From: QHXW01 sp963847515
Lineage (GTDB): Bacteria > Acidobacteriota > Terriglobia > Bryobacterales > Bryobacteraceae
Assembly (NCBI GenBank): GCA_963847515.1
Contig: CAWKAA010000005.1
Location: 1,178,001-1,242,000 of the forward strand
Reading direction: 5' to 3'
Length of the DNA stretch: 64,000 bases
Shown here: positions 1-7,254 of the stretch, piece by piece
How the letters are laid out: each line of letters starts with the position of its first letter
Position numbering within the stretch: position 1 is the stretch's first letter
The notes under the pieces: generated by a model
The model's input: the letters and a program-made list of their open reading frames with translations, nothing else
Database searches by the model: none
Told to the model about the DNA's origin: nothing
Made by a program: the position numbers and the translations under genes

Positions 1-1713
1 CGGATCGTCATAAACCGACGCGCCGAAATAAGGGATCATCCACTGATCAATCTGGTTTTCTCCGTAGTAGCTCTGGTAGTTCGCGATACCGGCGCCGGCC
101 ACGGCCGCGCGAAACATCCGTGTTTGGGTGATGGCCCACATCGTCATGTATCCGCCATAGCTCCATCCGGTGATGCCGATCCGATCAGAATCGGCCGGCG
201 CCATGCGCAGCACTTCGTTAATCCCGGCCATTATGTCCCGCAGGTCGCCATAGCCGAAATCGCGGACGTTGCCGCGCGTGAACGCCTCTCCCTGGCCATA
301 GCTCCCGCGCGGGTTCGGGTAGAAGACGAAATACCCGGCGGCCGCCAGCATAGTCTCATAATCCCAAGTGCCGGGCCAATGCGATTCGAGTGCGCCGGCA
401 GGTCCGCCGTGCACGGCGACAACCAGCGGATATCGTCTGGCGGGATCATATCCGCGAGGATAAAGCAGCCAGCCCTGCACGTGAGATCCCTCGTTCATCC
501 AGTGGATGCTCTTGGCTTCGCCCCAGAACGGATGCAACTCGCCATTGACGTGCGTAATCTGGTTCCACTGTCCGATCGGGCCCGCCCAAATCTCCGGCGG
601 CTTGTTAAAGGACTCACGAACTACGGCAGAATTCTTCCCATCCGGCGTCACCGAAAGCACCAGCTTCGAGTGTTCCGTCCACAGGGACTTGACCTCCCGG
701 CCGGAAGGGTCGAGAAGAGCGATGCCGATGGCTCCATCCGCGTGCTCGCTGAACAGAATCTGTCCCGACGGGAGCCATCGCAACATGGAGGGGGATGCTC
801 TTCGCTCCGGTGTCAGGTTGCGCGCCTCGCCACCGGAAACGGGCAAAGTGAAAATATCGCCGGCGGTGACACCTTCGTCGCTCATTAACCCGCCGATGAA
901 GGCTACAACCTTTCCGTCTGGCGACCAGGCAGGGTTCGCGATCTGCATGGACGTCTTCAGAATGGAAGTGGTCTTCCCAGTATCAGCTGCGATGGTGTAG
1001 ATTTGCGCCACATACCAGTTGTTATCGCCCGGGCCTGGAGCCCCTGTGGCAACAAAAGTTGTTCCGTCGGGCGACCACTCATATTCGTAAACGTACAAAT
1101 CGGGCGGCGACAACAGGTGCACTTTGCCCGACGCCGCATCTACCAGAGCGAGCCGTTGGTTGTAGGTCTGTTCGTTGATTACGCCGCTTGCCGCAGAAAT
1201 CGGCTCAAGCGGCCCCGGCATGCGGGGCGCGTTTTCAGTGAAGAGGATCGCCACCGATTTTCTGTCGGGCGCCCAGAACGGATGCTGCAGGGTCCCTGTG
1301 ACATTGGTCAGTTTGCGGACGCGTCCCTCCGGCATTTCGGCGATGTAAAGCTGATACTGGCCTGGTTTCTCAGCGTCGGAGGGAAATGCCAGATGCTTTC
1401 CATCAGGGGACCACGCAATCGAATTCTCGTGAAATTCCGCACCGCCTTCGCCGGCCGTCACGCGGGCGACAGCACCTCCCCGGTGATTATCGTGGGTGTA
1501 AATGGAGAGCGACGCTGCACCCGTTACCGGATTTTCCTGCGACTGCACCCAGGCTACGTAGGTGCCGTCGGCGGAAATCGAAACATCTGTGATTTGGCGG
1601 ACGCGAAATAAGGCGTCCACCATCTCGTCCACCGGAGATTTCGTTTGAGGATCACTCCACGCTATAACGGCATACCCGAAGCACGCGCACCTGCTGGCGA
1701 AAGTTAATCGCAT
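1..1713 (-). CDS. S9 family prolyl oligopeptidase-type peptidase, 3' end beyond window
   Basis: Serine peptidase of the prolyl oligopeptidase family (dipeptidyl/acylaminoacyl peptidase type): an N-terminal beta-propeller filters peptides and a C-terminal alpha/beta-hydrolase domain cleaves them. Reading the minus strand from ATG at 1713 gives 571 uninterrupted codons to the edge. Propeller motifs such as WSPDGK and PAWSPDGKVV recur in the first 330 residues. The hydrolase domain opens with YPLVVAVHGGPAGA, and the nucleophile motif GWSYGGYM puts the catalytic Ser near residue 518. The last roughly 100 residues, carrying the catalytic Asp and His, lie outside the window. The N-terminus (MRLTFASRCACFGYAV) is only weakly signal-like, so the start is the least certain part. 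Confidence 0.9.
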   Translation of the reverse strand, partial: MRLTFASRCACFGYAVIAWSDPQTKSPVDEMVDALFRVRQITDVSISADGTYVAWVQSQENPVTGAASLSIYTHDNHRGGAVARVTAGEGGAEFHENSIAWSPDGKHLAFPSDAEKPGQYQLYIAEMPEGRVRKLTNVTGTLQHPFWAPDRKSVAILFTENAPRMPGPLEPISAASGVINEQTYNQRLALVDAASGKVHLLSPPDLYVYEYEWSPDGTTFVATGAPGPGDNNWYVAQIYTIAADTGKTTSILKTSMQIANPAWSPDGKVVAFIGGLMSDEGVTAGDIFTLPVSGGEARNLTPERRASPSMLRWLPSGQILFSEHADGAIGIALLDPSGREVKSLWTEHSKLVLSVTPDGKNSAVVRESFNKPPEIWAGPIGQWNQITHVNGELHPFWGEAKSIHWMNEGSHVQGWLLYPRGYDPARRYPLVVAVHGGPAGALESHWPGTWDYETMLAAAGYFVFYPNPRGSYGQGEAFTRGNVRDFGYGDLRDIMAGINEVLRMAPADSDRIGITGWSYGGYMTMWAITQTRMFRAAVAGAGIANYQSYYGENQIDQWMIPYFGASVYDDP

Positions 1714-1946
1714 CGTGAGAATGACTATAGCTCAAGGTGGATCACACTAACAAACGCGGGCCCAATGCTAACTCTTGTTCCCGATAACACCCGTTCCGGT
1801 GTATGCCTGGTTATGGTAAGTACCACGGCATCCGTTGGTTCGGACACGCTAACCAAAAGCTACCTAGATTTTAAATTTCAGTTGGACAAAAATTGGGTTC
1901 AGAAGCAAACCCATGCTGAACGGTTACGCAAATAGGAGAACAGATA

Positions 1947-3533
1947 ATGGTGCCGCTCAGCTTATCAGTGAAGCTCACCGCGCTTTTGGCGCTCGTGGGT
2001 GGTCTCGAAGCACAGGTCAGGTTTGTATACGCCAACAACGACGTCTATCCTTCCAACACAGTTTCCGGATTTTCTTCAGACTCTAATGGGGTTTTGACGG
2101 CAATCCCTGGGTCGCCTTTTGCGACAGGCGGAGGAGGAACGAGCGGAGGCGCGCTCGGGGTAGACCGCGTCACGGTCGCGGGTGGAAAATTCCTGTACGC
2201 TTCGAACGGCGACACACAGAATATCAGCGCGTTCTCCGTTAACCCGACTACCGGTGTTCTGACGCCGGTTGCGGGCTCACCATTTTCCGACAGTGCGATT
2301 TCCGGATTTGGCGATATCTCGCTGGCGGCCTCGCCCAACGGAAAGTTTCTGTTCGCGGGCGTAGTCCTGAACACCTCCATCGTCACTTTTAGTATCGGGA
2401 CAGACGGCTCGCTCACAGAACTCTCCAGCGTAGGGATTCCCAATCCTCCAGCCGGGATGAAGGTGTCGGCCGACGGGAATTATCTCGCGGTCAGCTTGCC
2501 CAATCTTGGGATCTTTGGCGCCGTGGCGATGTATAGCATCGGCTCGAATGGTGCGCTGACTCTGATCAACGGCGCGCCACTCGAAAGCACGGGGCCCGCG
2601 GGCAGTATCTCGGATGTAGACATCGACTGCGCCGGCGGCCATGTGTATGCCGGCACCCTGACGTCGCAAGCCGCGACCGTGAACGTGTTTAATATCGGCT
2701 CAGGTGGCGTGCTGAGCCCGGCTACAGGATCCCCGTTCTCCGCAGGCCCGGGGTCGAATTCCATCGTGGCTATTCTCAGCCCCAACGATAAATTTCTGTT
2801 TACCACCAACCAGGGTACCGGATCCATTTCGGTATTCGACGTGAACTCCGGAGTGCTGAGCGCGATGAGCGGTTCGCCGTTTGGCGCTGCAGGTGTCGGT
2901 ATTCCCGCCGGAATGGCGACAGACCAGGGCGGCACCCTTCTTTACGTGGCCGGCGCCCCTAACTCCATTCACGCCTTCATCATCGGAGCCGATGGCAGCC
3001 TCACTGAGGCAACTGGCTCGCCGTTCAGCACCAATCAGACCGGCGGGCAGTTGCTTTCACTGGCAGCATTTCCTTCGAAAGCTTGTAGCGCAGGACCGGG
3101 AGGCCCTCCGCCAACGACGAACCCCCCGCCACCGGTCACAGCGCCCCCGCCGGCAGGCGCGACAACCGTACAGATTCAGCTTCGTTCCAGTGACTGCGAC
3201 GACGATGACGATCATGACAAACCTGCGGAGATTAATCCCAAGAGCCACGGCAACATACGGGTGGCCATCTTGTCGACCTCGTCGTTCAACGCTCCCGCTC
3301 TGGTCGACATGACTTCGATTACCTTCGGGCATTCAGGCACCGAGAAGAGTCTCGACTACTGCGAGACGCATCGCAAAGACGTCAACCACGACAAAATTCC
3401 TGACCTGGTTTGCCATTTCAAGGTTAGTAAGATGAATTTCCAGAAGGGCGATACGGTGGGGATTCTGGATGGCATGCTACTGGACGGAGTAACCCCGATC
3501 CAAGGCAAAGCCCCTGTCAAGATCGCGCACTGA
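1947..3533 (+). CDS. Secreted lactonase-like (YncE/6-phosphogluconolactonase fold) beta-propeller protein
   Basis: Predicted exported protein of 528 residues. A signal peptide (about 1-22) is followed by six or seven propeller blades, each around 50-60 residues with a recurring G-x-L-T/S...GSPF motif, as in lactonase-family and YVTN propellers. A proline-rich linker (about 390-412) leads to a C-terminal domain (about 415-528) with an acidic DCDDDDDHDK stretch and an INPKSHGNIRVAILST segment; this domain resembles a module often appended to secreted proteins and may bind Ca2+ (inference). AGGAG at 1934-1938 is well placed for the ATG. Substrate and enzymatic activity cannot be told; the propeller may be purely a binding or structural scaffold. 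Confidence 0.8.
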   Translation: MVPLSLSVKLTALLALVGGLEAQVRFVYANNDVYPSNTVSGFSSDSNGVLTAIPGSPFATGGGGTSGGALGVDRVTVAGGKFLYASNGDTQNISAFSVNPTTGVLTPVAGSPFSDSAISGFGDISLAASPNGKFLFAGVVLNTSIVTFSIGTDGSLTELSSVGIPNPPAGMKVSADGNYLAVSLPNLGIFGAVAMYSIGSNGALTLINGAPLESTGPAGSISDVDIDCAGGHVYAGTLTSQAATVNVFNIGSGGVLSPATGSPFSAGPGSNSIVAILSPNDKFLFTTNQGTGSISVFDVNSGVLSAMSGSPFGAAGVGIPAGMATDQGGTLLYVAGAPNSIHAFIIGADGSLTEATGSPFSTNQTGGQLLSLAAFPSKACSAGPGGPPPTTNPPPPVTAPPPAGATTVQIQLRSSDCDDDDDHDKPAEINPKSHGNIRVAILSTSSFNAPALVDMTSITFGHSGTEKSLDYCETHRKDVNHDKIPDLVCHFKVSKMNFQKGDTVGILDGMLLDGVTPIQGKAPVKIAH

Positions 3534-3540
3534 GCGATAA

Positions 3541-3590
3541 CGCCGGCCGGGAAACTCGCTTCTTTTCCGGCCGGCGCTCCCGTTTTGACC
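3541..3590. terminator. Strong hairpin between convergent genes
   Basis: Arms at 3541-3554 and 3563-3576 form a 14-bp stem with one G-U pair around an 8-nt loop (CGCCGGCCGG pairs with CCGGCCGGCG), followed by a short T run in CGTTTTGACC. It lies 7 bp after the stop of the propeller gene and in front of the convergent mscS stop, so it fits an intrinsic terminator, possibly acting from both sides. Confidence 0.75.
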
Positions 3591-3718
3591 GGCCTCGTAA
3601 GACGGATGCAACCGTAGTTCGGCTGGCCGCGACAAACAGCCTTCCCAAAGGAGTGAACCGTTCGAGAGCCTGAATATTGCGGCCAGCCATTTGAAAGGGT
3701 AGCATGACTCGGAACGAT

Positions 3719-4777
3719 TCAGCCGTCCGCCTGATTCCTCAAAAGCACCGTTTGCATGGGAAAACCTATCTCGATCTGCTCGCTCCGAAGCCCTTTGAGT
3801 ATGCGTTTGCGAAGTTCGTGTTGGACGGGGAACTGAGCGGCGAATTCCGCGACATAGCAGTTTAGGGTGAACTTGAGCGCGCTATCGCCGAATCCGGGGA
3901 TGAGTTGTACCGAGGGCGCCGGATCGGCAAGCAGGCCGGGAACTTCTGCGATTGCTGTGCGCGCCGCGTCCAGCAGCACACGCTCGACCAGGTCCGGATC
4001 GCTGTTGTAACTCACGTTGACCGGAATCCCAATGGACATCCGGCGTTGCGGTAAATAGTAATTGGTGACAATGGCTTGCGCGAGCTTGGCGTTGGGAATG
4101 ATGATCAGGTTGTCGGACGGAGCCCGCATGGTGGTGCTGCGCCAACTGATGTCGGCGATGTAGCCTTCTTCGCCGGTGTTGAGCTTGACATAATCGCCCA
4201 ACCGCACCTGCCCCGCTATGCTGACATAGAACCCGGCGAACAAGTTCGAGAGAGTATCCTGCAGCGCCAGCGCCACAGCGAGGCCGCCGACGCCGAATGC
4301 CGTGAGAATAGGCGTGACCGAGACGCCAAGCTGGTGCAACAGGATCAGGATTCCCACCAGCACTACGAACAACTGCGCCAGATTCTGCGTCAGGGTCGTG
4401 ATCGGCATGGCCCCCTGGACGCGCCTTCCATAAAATCGGATTAGATCGCGGGACAGGCGGGAGGCCATCATGGTGAGCGAAAAGATGGTGAGTATCAGCA
4501 GGGTGCGCTCGATCAGGCTAGTCGAACGATCCGGAAGGTCGAGAGTCTCGGTTGCGAAATATATGCCCGCGATCAGCGACCAAATCAGGATGGGGCCTCT
4601 CAACTGCTGGATCAGAACCGCATCCACATGGCTTGAACTCTTCTGGCCCCAGCGGCGCAAAGCGCGGAACAGCAGCCGCTTCGCCAGATAGCCGATGGCA
4701 ACTGTGACGAGCAGCAGGCAAAGGGGCGTCAGCAGTTTCAGGGGGTCATCCAAGGCCATTTGCCGGATTGATTCCAT
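3719..4777 (-). CDS. MscS-family small-conductance mechanosensitive ion channel
   Basis: Inner-membrane channel that opens under membrane tension and releases solutes during hypo-osmotic shock. 352 residues, slightly longer than E. coli MscS (286). N-terminal membrane helices near 14-34, 58-76 and 86-106 precede the pore-lining helix region with GVGGLAVALALQDTLSNLFA (about 160-180). The beta domain follows (VRLGDYVKLNTGEEGYI, then RAPSDNLIIIPNAKLA), and the C-terminal alpha/beta domain ends at residue 352. The start codon lies only 33 nt from the divergent ATG of the candidate selenoprotein gene, and the CTCC at 4788-4791 supplies its Shine-Dalgarno on the minus strand. Confidence 0.93.
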   Translation of the reverse strand: MESIRQMALDDPLKLLTPLCLLLVTVAIGYLAKRLLFRALRRWGQKSSSHVDAVLIQQLRGPILIWSLIAGIYFATETLDLPDRSTSLIERTLLILTIFSLTMMASRLSRDLIRFYGRRVQGAMPITTLTQNLAQLFVVLVGILILLHQLGVSVTPILTAFGVGGLAVALALQDTLSNLFAGFYVSIAGQVRLGDYVKLNTGEEGYIADISWRSTTMRAPSDNLIIIPNAKLAQAIVTNYYLPQRRMSIGIPVNVSYNSDPDLVERVLLDAARTAIAEVPGLLADPAPSVQLIPGFGDSALKFTLNCYVAEFAAQFPVQHELRKRILKGLRSEQIEIGFPMQTVLLRNQADG

Positions 4778-4787
4778 TTCCGCTATT

Positions 4788-4802
4788 CTCCGTTATTCGG
4801 AG
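4788..4802. promoter_or_regulatory. Palindrome carrying both Shine-Dalgarno sequences
   Basis: CTCCG-TTATT-CGGAG forms a 5-bp inverted repeat in the 33-nt gap between two divergent start codons. GGAG at 4799-4802 is the likely ribosome site of the plus-strand gene at 4811, and the complement of CTCC at 4788-4791 is the likely one for mscS. In either transcript the site could pair with its opposite arm. A role in control is inference. Confidence 0.45.
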
Positions 4803-4810
4803 TCTATCGC

Positions 4811-5404
4811 ATGAAACCTATGTTCCTGTCAGAGGTTGAGAATAAGAGCGGTTCAGGTCCCTATGAAGCCATGATCGAGAGAATGAAGGCTGACGGCGCC
4901 GCTGTCCCTCAGATTTTTCACTTGATCCGTTATAAGCCGAACGTCGGGCGTCACCTATCCCAGCTCACGCAAGAGATCATGCGCGGGCCATCGCCTCTCA
5001 GTGCGGGGCTGAGAGAACTGATCGCAGCGTTTACCTCCTCTCACAACCAGTGTCCGTTTTGAATCAAGAGCCACGCCGCAGTTGCGGCGCAATTGCTGGG
5101 AGATCGTAAGCTGGTGGATGCGGTACTGGCGGATTACGGTAGAGCGCCGATTTCCGATGCGCAAAAAGCCCTCTTCCGGTTTGTCGCAAAAGTGAATCGG
5201 GAATCGATTACCATCGGGCCGGCTGAAATCGATGAGCTGCATCGCGCCGGCTGGGCGGATGAAGCCATTTATGACGCCATCAATGTCTGCGCGCTGTTCA
5301 ACTTCTATAATCGGTGGATCGACGCTGCCGGAGTTTGCGAAATGTCGGAGGAAGGACACCTGCAATCCGCCCGGCGGCTCGCCGAGCGCGGTTACAACTT
5401 CTAA
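4811..5404 (+). CDS. AhpD/carboxymuconolactone decarboxylase-family protein, candidate selenoprotein (TGA at 5060-5062)
   Basis: One reading frame of 198 codons with a single internal TGA at codon 84; the halves before and after it are in the same phase. Together they make a normal-length peroxidase-related CMD/AhpD protein of 197 residues. The motif reads NQ-C81-P-F-(TGA84)-IKS-H88-AAVAAQLLGD. Family members have C-x-x-C-x-x-x-H here, so TGA replaces the second cysteine. M. tuberculosis AhpD uses E118, C130, C133 (peroxidatic) and H137; this protein has E69, C81, U84 and H88 with the same 12-3-4 spacing. A hairpin follows 11 nt after the TGA. Start ATG with GGAG 8 nt upstream. Alternatives are a TGC/TGT-to-TGA sequencing error or a pseudogene; two separate genes are unlikely because the second half would lose the active site. 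Confidence 0.75.
5063..5089 (+). promoter_or_regulatory. Candidate bacterial SECIS hairpin
   Basis: CGCCGC (5074-5079) and GCGGCG (5084-5089) form a perfect 6-bp GC stem around the loop AGTT. The loop begins 17 nt after the TGA, within the range of bacterial SECIS elements, which sit in the coding sequence directly after the UGA, and it carries a G in its second position. The hairpin is smaller than that of E. coli fdhF. SelB recognition is inference. Confidence 0.5.
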
Positions 5405-5406
5405 GC

Positions 5407-5901
5407 ATGCTGGCTCGGGACGCCACTATTGAGGATGCCGCGTTTATCGCATGCATCTACAACGAAGGCATCGCGGACCGTTTGGCCACGTTTGAGACGC
5501 GTCTCCGGTCCGCGGACGATGTGCGCGGATGGTTCGACGGCTTGCATCCGATCGTAGTCGTCGAGGACGAGGGCAAAGTCTTGGCGTTCGCCGCGACGTC
5601 ACCCTACCGTGCGCGCGAATGCTACTCTGGAATCGCCGAGGTTTCCGTATACGTCGCCCGCCTGGCACGAGGGCGTGGCGCCGGCCGGAAAGTGCTGGCG
5701 GCGCTGATCGAGCGCGCGCGGCAAGCCGGTTACTGGAAGTTGGTCTCCCGTGTCTTCCCCGAAAATCACGCCAGCCGCGGCCTGATCCGCTCGCTGGGGT
5801 TTCGCGAGGTGGGAACCTACGAAAAGCACGGCAAATTGGATGGAATCTGGCGCGATGTCATTATCGTGGAGCGCCTGATTCCTGAGAATCTGAAGGCCTA
5901 G
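5407..5901 (+). CDS. GNAT N-acetyltransferase, phosphinothricin/arsinothricin acetyltransferase-like
   Basis: Acetyl-CoA-dependent N-acetyltransferase of 164 residues. The ATG at 5407 lies 2 nt after the stop of the candidate selenoprotein gene, so the two are probably co-transcribed and translationally coupled; a longer frame open from 5314 overlaps that gene and is not favoured. The order of motifs fits the pat/bar/ArsN1 branch: DATIEDAAFIACIYNEGI at the N-terminus, the acetyl-CoA loop RGRGAGRKVLAAL, then ENHASRGLIRSLGFREVGTY and a C-terminal KLDGIWRDVI. Known members acetylate phosphinothricin, arsinothricin or methionine sulfone/sulfoximine; the substrate here cannot be chosen from sequence. 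Confidence 0.85.
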   Translation: MLARDATIEDAAFIACIYNEGIADRLATFETRLRSADDVRGWFDGLHPIVVVEDEGKVLAFAATSPYRARECYSGIAEVSVYVARLARGRGAGRKVLAALIERARQAGYWKLVSRVFPENHASRGLIRSLGFREVGTYEKHGKLDGIWRDVIIVERLIPENLKA

Positions 5902-5921
5902 AGGCGTCTCTGGCTTCGAGA

Positions 5922-7178
5922 TTATTCCGTCGTAAAGTACAGTTCGACGGCTCGTTTCAGGTCCGCCAGGCTGGCGGTTGCTTCGCGGCTCTCGTAGCTC
6001 GCAATCGAGTTCAAAATGTTGCAGACGTCGACCGGATAGCAGGCGCGAAGTTCGGTTCTTCCGCCGGCCAGAACCAGACGGCGCAAATCCTCGAAGCTGT
6101 CCGGAGCCATGGTCACTTTGCGGGCGCGCGCCACCCGCCGGAAGATTTCGTCGAAACTCTCTGTGGAAACCGCATCGATGCGAATCTTGTTATGGATGCG
6201 CCGCAAGAATGCCTCGTCGGCAAGTTCAGTAGGCTTGAGGTTGGTGGCGAAGACCACTAGAACCTGGAACGGAATTTCGAACTTGAGCCCATACTTTAGC
6301 GAGAGATAATCAACCCGGCGGTCGAGCGGGACGATCCACCGGTTCAACAATTCGCGAGGCGATACGAGCTGCCGGCCGAAATCGTCGATCACAAACAAGC
6401 CGTTATTGGCTTTCATTTGAAGCGGCGCCGAATAAACGCCGGTAGTGTCGTCGTGCCGGAGATCGAGCAGCCCCATGGTCAACTCGCCTCCTGCAATGAT
6501 GCACGGCCGGCGGCACGCCACCCAACGGGCATCCCGGTCCTCACTGTCGTCGGCCACTCGCTGGTGAATGGCAGGGTCATAGAGCGAGATGATTTGGCCA
6601 TCCACCTCCACGGCATACGGAATAAAAACCGAGTCCTGAAAGACGCGCAGCAGCCGCTCGGCTAGACTGCTCTTGCCGTTCCCCGGCGGTCCATAGAGGA
6701 AGATGGATGACCGTTCGATCAACGCAGGGCCGAGCTGATCCAGCAGGCTATCCGGAATCACCAGGTCCGAAAATGCGGCGCGCAATGTGGCGCGGCTGAT
6801 TTCCACTTCGGAGGCCTGCATCTTCACGGCCTCGCAGTAAGCCTTTAGCGCGACTGGGGCTGCACCGGCGTACTGGCTGACTCGCAGCCGCTCGGCAGCC
6901 ACGACGCGCCCCCCGCCCGACAGAGAGATGCGATAATCATTACCCAGCATCCCTTTGACTTCGACGAGCTGCTGCTGCCGCAAATTGGTGAATACCGCAT
7001 GCACAACTGTGACGGGAAGCTTCAAAAAACTGCTTAGCGAGTCGATCGTTGCGATGCCTTCGACGGAAAGGCGGCGCAGCACCAGGTCGGTCACCAGACC
7101 TGAGGAAAGCCCCAAACCCTCCAGGTCACGCGGTACCGGCGGACTGAACAGCCACTGCTCTTCGCCCAATAGCGGCAT
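5922..7178 (-). CDS. AAA-family ATPase with N-terminal winged-helix-like region
   Basis: 418-residue P-loop ATPase. Residues 1-100 look like a winged-helix module (LVLRRLSVEGIATIDSLSSF, then VFTNLRQQQLVEVKG). The AAA core follows with Walker A GPPGNGKSS at about 163-171, Walker B LFVIDDFGRQ, a sensor VVFATNLKPTELADEAFLRR and arginine-finger candidates. It is divergent from a secretin-like gene whose start is 76 bp away, a pairing that suggests a role in a secretion or pilus-related system, although it lacks the GspE/PilB signature and is not a classical secretion ATPase. The specific substrate is unknown. Confidence 0.8.
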   Translation of the reverse strand: MPLLGEEQWLFSPPVPRDLEGLGLSSGLVTDLVLRRLSVEGIATIDSLSSFLKLPVTVVHAVFTNLRQQQLVEVKGMLGNDYRISLSGGGRVVAAERLRVSQYAGAAPVALKAYCEAVKMQASEVEISRATLRAAFSDLVIPDSLLDQLGPALIERSSIFLYGPPGNGKSSLAERLLRVFQDSVFIPYAVEVDGQIISLYDPAIHQRVADDSEDRDARWVACRRPCIIAGGELTMGLLDLRHDDTTGVYSAPLQMKANNGLFVIDDFGRQLVSPRELLNRWIVPLDRRVDYLSLKYGLKFEIPFQVLVVFATNLKPTELADEAFLRRIHNKIRIDAVSTESFDEIFRRVARARKVTMAPDSFEDLRRLVLAGGRTELRACYPVDVCNILNSIASYESREATASLADLKRAVELYFTTE

Positions 7179-7254
7179 AAGCTCTCTCGAATCTATCGGC
7201 TTGGCAAGTAGGAAAGTTTATGCACGCCGCGGTACCGTTCCGCGTCACCGTTTT

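Noticed and set aside
3517..3705. 62-codon open frame on the minus strand between two convergent genes
   Set aside because: It runs through the strong hairpin, has no ribosome site or family character, and is best explained by high GC content.
5093..5404. Second half of the CMD gene as an independent protein starting at ATG 5093
   Set aside because: It would lack the redox motif and has no SD; its frame is continuous with the upstream half through the TGA.
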